NCBI GenBank assembly: GCA_024400835.1 | Contig: JAKSMC010000035.1 | Coordinates: 1 to 35,518 of the forward strand | DNA length: 35,518 nucleotides | Source: Bacteroidales bacterium | Lineage (GTDB): Bacteria; Bacteroidota; Bacteroidia; Bacteroidales; WCHB1-69 | Direction: 5' to 3' | In this document: positions 31,252-35,518 of the stretch, piece after piece | How the letters are laid out: every line of letters starts with the position of its first letter | Position numbering within the stretch: the stretch's first letter is position 1 | Notes under the pieces: model-generated | What the model was told of the DNA's origin: nothing | The model's database searches: none | What the model saw: the letters and a program-made list of their open reading frames with translations, nothing else | Translations under genes and position numbers: made by a program

Positions 31252-32847
31252 ATGAAAAAACTCTTCTCCCTCACCCTCGTAGCGCTTTTAGGCATTATGG
31301 TTGCCGGCGCTCAAAACCAAGTTGACCCGATGACCGAAGGTATGGAATGCACCACCATCACCGTGGGCAAGAAGGCCTCTGCGGACGGTTCCGTGATGAC
31401 CTCCCACACCGACGACAGTCACCGTTCCCGCACCAACATTATGGTGGAACCCGCCAAAGACCATCAGAAAGGCGACAAGCAGACGCTCTACAAACGTGTC
31501 TGGGCCAAGAACGAGCCTGGCAAGATGGCCCGCTACGAAGATATCCCCGTAGGAGAAATCGACCAGCCCGCACACACTTTCCAATTCCTGAACACTGCCT
31601 ACCCGTGCGCCAATGAAAAGCAGTTGGCCATCGGAGAATCCACTTTCGGCGGCCGTGCGGAACTGAAGTCCGACAGCGGTCTTATCGACTGCCAGCGCCT
31701 CTGCATGTTGCTGCTGCAACGCTGCACCACCGCCCGCGAAGCCATTCGCACCGCCGGCGAACTGCTCAAACAGTACGGCTGGATTGATGCCGGCGAGTGC
31801 CTCACCATTGCCGACAAGAACGAAGTCTGGCACCTCGAAATCATGGGCCCCGGCAAAGGCAAACTCGGCGCCGTATGGGCTGCGCAGCGCGTGCCCGATG
31901 ACCACGTGGCCGTCAACGCCAACGCCTCCACCATTCGCGAAATCAACCTCAAGGACAAAGACTTTTATATGGCCTCCGACAACGTCTATTCGTTAGCCAA
32001 AGAAAACGGCTGGTGGGATGGCAAATCCACCTTCCAGTTCGCCTACGCATACGCGCCCAGCACCCGCACGATGATTGCCTGCCGCCGCCGCGAATGGCGC
32101 GTCTTCGACTTGCTGGCCCCATCCCTCCACCTCGACCCCAACTCCGAAAACTACCCTTTCTCCGTAAAACCAGATTCCGCAGTAACGGTGGAAAAGATGA
32201 TGAGCATCTTCAAAGACTACTACGAAGGCACTCCCTACGATATGCGCAAAAACCTCACTGTCACGGACAAGGACGGCAAGACCGTAATTTCCCCGATGGC
32301 CAATCCGTTCATGAAGAGCGACGAACTCAAGTTGCACAAAATCAATGGCGGCTGGAACGAACTCGGCGAACGCAACATCGCAGTACACTTCACCGTCTAT
32401 GGCACCATCATCCAATGTCGCGCCGATATGCCTGACGAAGTAGGTGCGCTCTGCTGGTTTGCCCTCGACAACGTGGCCTCTTCCATCTACGTGCCCATTT
32501 ACGCTAACGTCACAGACCTTCCGATGCGCTACAAAACCGACGCCCGCGAAACCGGCTTCAGCAAAGATGCCGCATGGTGGGGCTTCAACCGCGTGGGCAC
32601 CATTGCCTGCCAACGCTGGGGCGACATGCACAAAGTCATCGACAAAACCTGGGAGCCACTGGAAAAAGAGTTCCTCTCCGGCAGCAAGCAGATAGAGACC
32701 GAGGCGCTGCGCCAACTCAACACCGGCAATCGCGCCGGAGCCATCAAGACGCTCACCGACTACACGAACCAATGTGGCAACCGCGCTGTGGATGCCGCTT
32801 GGAACCTTGGCGACTACATCTGGACCTCTTTCGATGGAATGTGGTAA
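31252..32847 (+). CDS. C69-family dipeptidase
   Basis: A 531-residue dipeptidase of the C69 (PepD/secernin) N-terminal-nucleophile family. The leader MKKLFSLTLVALLGIMVAGA is a signal peptide. Cys33 in GMECTTITVGKKASADGSVM is the expected catalytic cysteine, which becomes the mature N-terminus after processing. HTDDSHR is also conserved. Further family blocks are ESTFGGRAEL, DAGECLTIADKNEVWHLEIMGPGKG and VAVNANASTIREI. Members release amino acids from dipeptides. The signal peptide suggests periplasmic action on imported peptides, fitting the other peptide-handling enzymes in the window. It has its own promoter and no tight downstream partner. Confidence 0.92.
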   Translation: MKKLFSLTLVALLGIMVAGAQNQVDPMTEGMECTTITVGKKASADGSVMTSHTDDSHRSRTNIMVEPAKDHQKGDKQTLYKRVWAKNEPGKMARYEDIPVGEIDQPAHTFQFLNTAYPCANEKQLAIGESTFGGRAELKSDSGLIDCQRLCMLLLQRCTTAREAIRTAGELLKQYGWIDAGECLTIADKNEVWHLEIMGPGKGKLGAVWAAQRVPDDHVAVNANASTIREINLKDKDFYMASDNVYSLAKENGWWDGKSTFQFAYAYAPSTRTMIACRRREWRVFDLLAPSLHLDPNSENYPFSVKPDSAVTVEKMMSIFKDYYEGTPYDMRKNLTVTDKDGKTVISPMANPFMKSDELKLHKINGGWNELGERNIAVHFTVYGTIIQCRADMPDEVGALCWFALDNVASSIYVPIYANVTDLPMRYKTDARETGFSKDAAWWGFNRVGTIACQRWGDMHKVIDKTWEPLEKEFLSGSKQIETEALRQLNTGNRAGAIKTLTDYTNQCGNRAVDAAWNLGDYIWTSFDGMW

Positions 32848-32870
32848 AACGATTCTCTACTTTGATTTTT

Positions 32871-32940
32871 TCAGCCATTAGCCGTTGGGGAGGATCCCTT
32901 TAAACTTTAAACCTTAAACTTTGAACTATTGGCAATTAAC
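32871..32940 (+). repeat. Dispersed AT-rich intergenic repeat, copy E
   Basis: GCCATTAGCCGTTGGGGA, then TCCCTTTAAACTTTAAACC and TTAAACTTTGAACTATTGGC. It closely follows the module order of copy A (GTTAGC, TTTGGGGA, CCTTTAAACC, GAACTTT) in the same orientation. It fills the gap between the dipeptidase and the next short gene. Confidence 0.75.
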
Positions 32941-32960
32941 AATTCTCTGCACAAACTGAT

Positions 32961-33428
32961 TTGTCTCACCTTCGCATCATACAGCAGCGCTCGAAATTCT
33001 CGATGACCATTCCGCACAAAGTGTGGATTAACGGCGTGTTACTCGGCATAATGAAAGGCAATGAAGTGAACATCGAGATTCCGGAAGGGCATTATGTGGT
33101 CACCATTCAGAGCATGGTGCCGATATTGTCTGCCTCCACCCCGATAAACGTCACCGACGGCACTGTCAACGTGGTGGCCTTCCACGACCGCGAAAAGTGG
33201 TGGGACTACCTCTTCGTCATCGACATCGTCTGCTGGTTCGCCGACTTCTTCTTCACGCTCCCGCAACCCTGGGGACTCATCTACAAAATCTTCACCAACG
33301 GTTACTTCGTGCTCTGGCTTATCTACGAATGGCTTATCAGAAAGAAGTATTTTGCGATGGAAACATATCGGGTACAGGAAACAAGAAACTATGAACAAGA
33401 TGAATGGATTTCCTCAAAAACAATTTAA
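32961..33428 (+). CDS. Unrecognised small membrane protein with PEGA-like N-terminus
   Basis: A 155-residue protein I do not firmly recognise. Residues about 15-60 (HKVWINGVLLGIMKGNEVNIEIPEGHYVVTIQS) resemble a PEGA-like beta domain, in which a short protein segment displays an INGxxxG turn and an IPEGxY strand. Two hydrophobic stretches follow at about 82-103 and 111-131. The only possible starts in this frame are TTG 32961 and ATG 33003; no ATG lies between the upstream stop (32937) and 33003. I prefer TTG because the residues after it (LRIIQQRSKFS) look like the first strand of the domain. The gene abuts a repeat copy, so its original 5' end may have been lost. Function unknown. Confidence 0.6.
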   Translation: MSHLRIIQQRSKFSMTIPHKVWINGVLLGIMKGNEVNIEIPEGHYVVTIQSMVPILSASTPINVTDGTVNVVAFHDREKWWDYLFVIDIVCWFADFFFTLPQPWGLIYKIFTNGYFVLWLIYEWLIRKKYFAMETYRVQETRNYEQDEWISSKTI

Positions 33429-33447
33429 AAATAACATAATCTATATT

Positions 33448-34341
33448 ATGAAAAAAATATTTTGCCTTATCGTCATTTTAGGTATCAGTCTGACTCTTTT
33501 CGGACAAAAAAAAGACAAACTTCCCATTCCTATAGGAGAAGAACTTGCGAAAATCAATGCGGATCTTGACAGTATTCTCAAGGAAGCCTATCACCTTTAT
33601 CTATCCGAAAAAATCAACTGGATAGCCTCAGACAATTATATGGAAAGAGGCATTTATCCACCGGCCAAAGGCAGTTTTGTGATGTTTGAAGATTCTATTG
33701 CCAAAGTGCTCTTTGTTACAGTCAATGACTCGTGCGTTTATGAAGAGCGGTATCATCTGGCATCCCAAACAACGGATTACCTAACCGAAAGAAGAGCCCT
33801 TTCCGAAACAGAAAAGCAATTTTGCGATCGACAAGTTCGACTAATGGGGAAATTGACAGAATCCGGCATGCAGGTTTACGCATATCCAGAAGACCAAGCC
33901 AGTTTCAACATCGATGTCATCCGTATCAACGACAGCATCACCCGCATTTACCTCATTTTGGGCGCATTAGCCAACAACCTCATCCCCTTCGGCAATGACT
34001 TCTCCTTTGATTTCGACAACAACGATTCTTTAATCGCCAGCCGCGAATATCATCATTCCTACATTCCCATCAGTTGGGAAAACAGCCAGACTATTGAGCA
34101 TGTAACGCACTCGCACACAAAAGACAACCCCTATATCACACCTACCGACATTTGCACCTTCGTTCTCTATGGTTATGAACTTTACGGAATACAAAATTTG
34201 AGTGTGTATAGCAGTGCCCTGCATCAATATTTTTTGTTTAATCCAAAAGATTGGAATATTACTATGATTACTACAGATGAATTATTGAAACAAAATGATT
34301 CCTCCAAGAAAAATCATAAAAAAAACCATAAGAAAAAATAG
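33448..34341 (+). CDS. Unrecognised secreted protein
   Basis: A 297-residue exported protein that I do not recognise. The start at 33448 opens a clean signal peptide (MKKIFCLIVILGISLTLFG, cleavage before Gln20); the frame is open back to 33352 inside the 3' end of the previous gene, but that start would hide the signal. The mature part has mixed alpha/beta character, with AYHLYLSEKINWIASDNY near the N-terminus, LYGYELYGIQNLSVY near the C-terminus, and a very basic His/Lys tail ending at 34341. No catalytic motif is visible. It precedes the DUF3089 hydrolase by 8 bases, so they are probably co-transcribed. Confidence 0.75.
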   Translation: MKKIFCLIVILGISLTLFGQKKDKLPIPIGEELAKINADLDSILKEAYHLYLSEKINWIASDNYMERGIYPPAKGSFVMFEDSIAKVLFVTVNDSCVYEERYHLASQTTDYLTERRALSETEKQFCDRQVRLMGKLTESGMQVYAYPEDQASFNIDVIRINDSITRIYLILGALANNLIPFGNDFSFDFDNNDSLIASREYHHSYIPISWENSQTIEHVTHSHTKDNPYITPTDICTFVLYGYELYGIQNLSVYSSALHQYFLFNPKDWNITMITTDELLKQNDSSKKNHKKNHKKK

Positions 34342-34349
34342 CTGTATTT

Positions 34350-35330
34350 ATGAAACGGCAGGTATTCTTTCTCATTATAACATTATGGTGCTGGGGTTTT
34401 GTTCAAGCCCAGAAACCCAACTTTGCGGACACGTATTACTGGGCATATTACGAGACAGCAGCGGACAAAAGTGCGGATGTGTTTCTTATTTGCCCGACTG
34501 TTGACTTTGGCAAAAACGGACAAATGAATATGGCATTGGACGACAGTGTCGCGCGCTATCGTTTTTGCGGAGCGCTGAATATGGAGCGCGGCATCTACGA
34601 CCACAATGCCAACCTCTACGCGCCCTATTATCGCCAGGCCACCTTTGCTGCGTATCAGGCCGACAGCGTAACTGCCACTGCCGCACTGCACTTAGCCTAT
34701 AAGGACGTGAGAGCTGCGTTCAAACACTACCTGTCCGTTTCCGACAAAAGGCGCCCGCTTGTCCTGGCCGGCTTTTCACAGGGCAGCGATATGCTGCTGC
34801 GATTGATGAAAGACTGCTTCCGCAAGAAATCCCTGCAGCGCAGGTTGGTGGCCGCCTACGCCATCGGCTGGCGCATCACGGACGAGGATTTGCGACAGTA
34901 TCCTTTTTTGAAGATGGCGCAAGGTGAATTTGACACGGGCGTGATTGTCTCCTTCAATTCGGAGGCCCCCGGAATGGAAACTTCGATGATGGTACCTAAA
35001 GGGACATTCACCTATGCTATCAATCCGCTGAACTGGCGCACCGACACCGTGCCCGCCGACTGCACGCTCAATCTTGGGGCCTGCTTTATGAATTACGACG
35101 GCACCGTCAAAAAGGAAATTCCGCAGCTTTCCGGCGCGTATTTGGATGCCCTGCGCGGCACGCTCATTGTCACAGACGTGACGCCCTCCGACTACCCCGG
35201 CATCATCTTTCCCAACGGCATATACCACATTTACGACTACCAGTTTTTCTACCGCAATCTGCAGAAAAATGTCGAGGACAGGATTAGAGGAATGAAAGGA
35301 GGGCCCCACAGTCACAGCAATTTGCAATAA
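34350..35330 (+). CDS. DUF3089-family secreted alpha/beta hydrolase
   Basis: A 326-residue protein with a signal peptide (cleavage near Ala20-Gln21). Family signs are ADVFLICPTVDFG, NLYAPYYRQATFAAY and, above all, LVLAGFSQGSDMLL, where Ser143 in GFSQGS is the nucleophile elbow of an alpha/beta hydrolase. DUF3089 proteins are putative esterases or lipases; the substrate is unknown. Later blocks (TFTYAINPLNWRTD, GTLIVTDVTPSDYPG) also fit. It follows the unrecognised secreted protein by 8 bases and is the last gene of the window; only repeats lie downstream. Confidence 0.85.
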   Translation: MKRQVFFLIITLWCWGFVQAQKPNFADTYYWAYYETAADKSADVFLICPTVDFGKNGQMNMALDDSVARYRFCGALNMERGIYDHNANLYAPYYRQATFAAYQADSVTATAALHLAYKDVRAAFKHYLSVSDKRRPLVLAGFSQGSDMLLRLMKDCFRKKSLQRRLVAAYAIGWRITDEDLRQYPFLKMAQGEFDTGVIVSFNSEAPGMETSMMVPKGTFTYAINPLNWRTDTVPADCTLNLGACFMNYDGTVKKEIPQLSGAYLDALRGTLIVTDVTPSDYPGIIFPNGIYHIYDYQFFYRNLQKNVEDRIRGMKGGPHSHSNLQ

Positions 35331-35349
35331 GAGGTCCCAACCTCTGTAG

Positions 35350-35369
35350 GGACGCGATTCATCGCGTCC
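35350..35369. repeat. GC-rich palindromic hairpin GGACGCGA/TCGCGTCC
   Basis: 8-bp perfect arms (35350-35357 and 35362-35369) enclose a 4-base loop. The phrase GTAGGGACGCGATTCATCGC is familiar as a dispersed palindromic element in many bacterial genomes; that is from memory. It lies 20 bases after the hydrolase gene. Confidence 0.75.
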
Positions 35370-35384
35370 GCTGGGATGGTCGCT

Positions 35385-35469
35385 GGCGCTCCGCATTCAC
35401 AAATGAGAATAATTATTCCAATTATTCTCATTATTCTAATTGGTGAAGGCGCGCCGCAGGCGCATTTGT
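35385..35469. repeat. Composite repeat with inverted and direct elements
   Basis: A 13-bp perfect inverted repeat AATGAGAATAATT (35402-35414) / AATTATTCTCATT (35420-35432) sits inside a wider frame. That frame includes an 11-bp direct repeat GGCGCTCCGCA (35385-35395) / GGCGCGCCGCA (35448-35458), and inverted ACAAATG (35399-35405) / CATTTGT (35463-35469). This nested order suggests a non-autonomous element or decayed repeat cluster. No coding signal is present to the end of the window (35518). Confidence 0.6.
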
Positions 35470-35518
35470 CTTTTCCTGATTTAGGTTGACCAGTGAGGGT
35501 CTAAAAACTGCTAAAAGT

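Noticed and set aside
31993..32772. 259-residue open frame antisense to the C69 dipeptidase
   Set aside because: Lies inside a strongly supported gene and lacks its own promoter, signal or motif.

Overview
The window looks like a chromosomal segment of a Bacteroidales-type bacterium (phylum Bacteroidota), probably from a host-associated or anaerobic lineage. The evidence is: Bacteroidota-style promoters (TAnnTTTG -7 elements) upstream of several genes with no obvious Shine-Dalgarno sequences; lipoprotein and Sec signals ending in Cys or Ala-Gln; a TonB-linked outer-membrane protein with a carboxypeptidase-regulatory-like N-terminus; a long NusB; DUF4837, DUF1573 and DUF3089 proteins; and the gene order nusB-DUF1573-yajC-ybbR-coaE. 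Coding DNA is moderately GC-rich, while intergenic DNA is very AT-rich. I see no phage, transposase, CRISPR array or rRNA.

Layout. 1-4.5 kb: a surface lipoprotein, a VanX-like D-Ala-D-Ala dipeptidase lipoprotein and an outer-membrane receptor. 4.7 kb: tRNA-Phe with its own promoter and terminator. 4.9-5.7 kb: an omega-amidase-like nitrilase flanked by inverted copies of a dispersed AT-rich repeat. 5.8-10.8 kb: a tight operon of S41 protease, DNA primase, YitT-family membrane protein and SufT-like DUF59 protein, closed by a strong terminator. 11-15 kb (minus strand): DUF4837 lipoprotein, tilS, a small membrane protein and sufS. 15.1-17.6 kb: metK, with a SAM-II-like riboswitch leader, and fabD. 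17.9-21.4 kb: class II (B12-dependent) ribonucleotide reductase nrdJ and a lone LutA-like CCG protein. 21.5-23.4 kb (minus strand): a coiled-coil/zinc-ribbon protein and a NIF3-family protein. 23.5-31.1 kb: alkaline phosphatase, a coiled-coil membrane protein, nusB, DUF1573, yajC, a short YbbR-like protein, coaE and a secreted clan-D-like glycosidase. 31.2-35.3 kb: a C69 dipeptidase, two unrecognised proteins and a DUF3089 hydrolase. The last 190 bases are repeat-rich non-coding DNA.

Most genes are housekeeping (replication, tRNA modification, SAM, CoA, fatty-acid and dNTP synthesis, Fe-S assembly, transcription antitermination) mixed with envelope and peptide-scavenging functions. I do not see a clear new multi-gene system. 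The best non-routine signals are the SAM-II-like aptamer directly behind the metK promoter, the dispersed repeat family that brackets the nitrilase gene, a perfect 15-bp inverted repeat enclosing the promoter and start codon of the dipeptidase gene, and the pairing of nrdJ with an orphan CCG-domain iron-sulfur protein.
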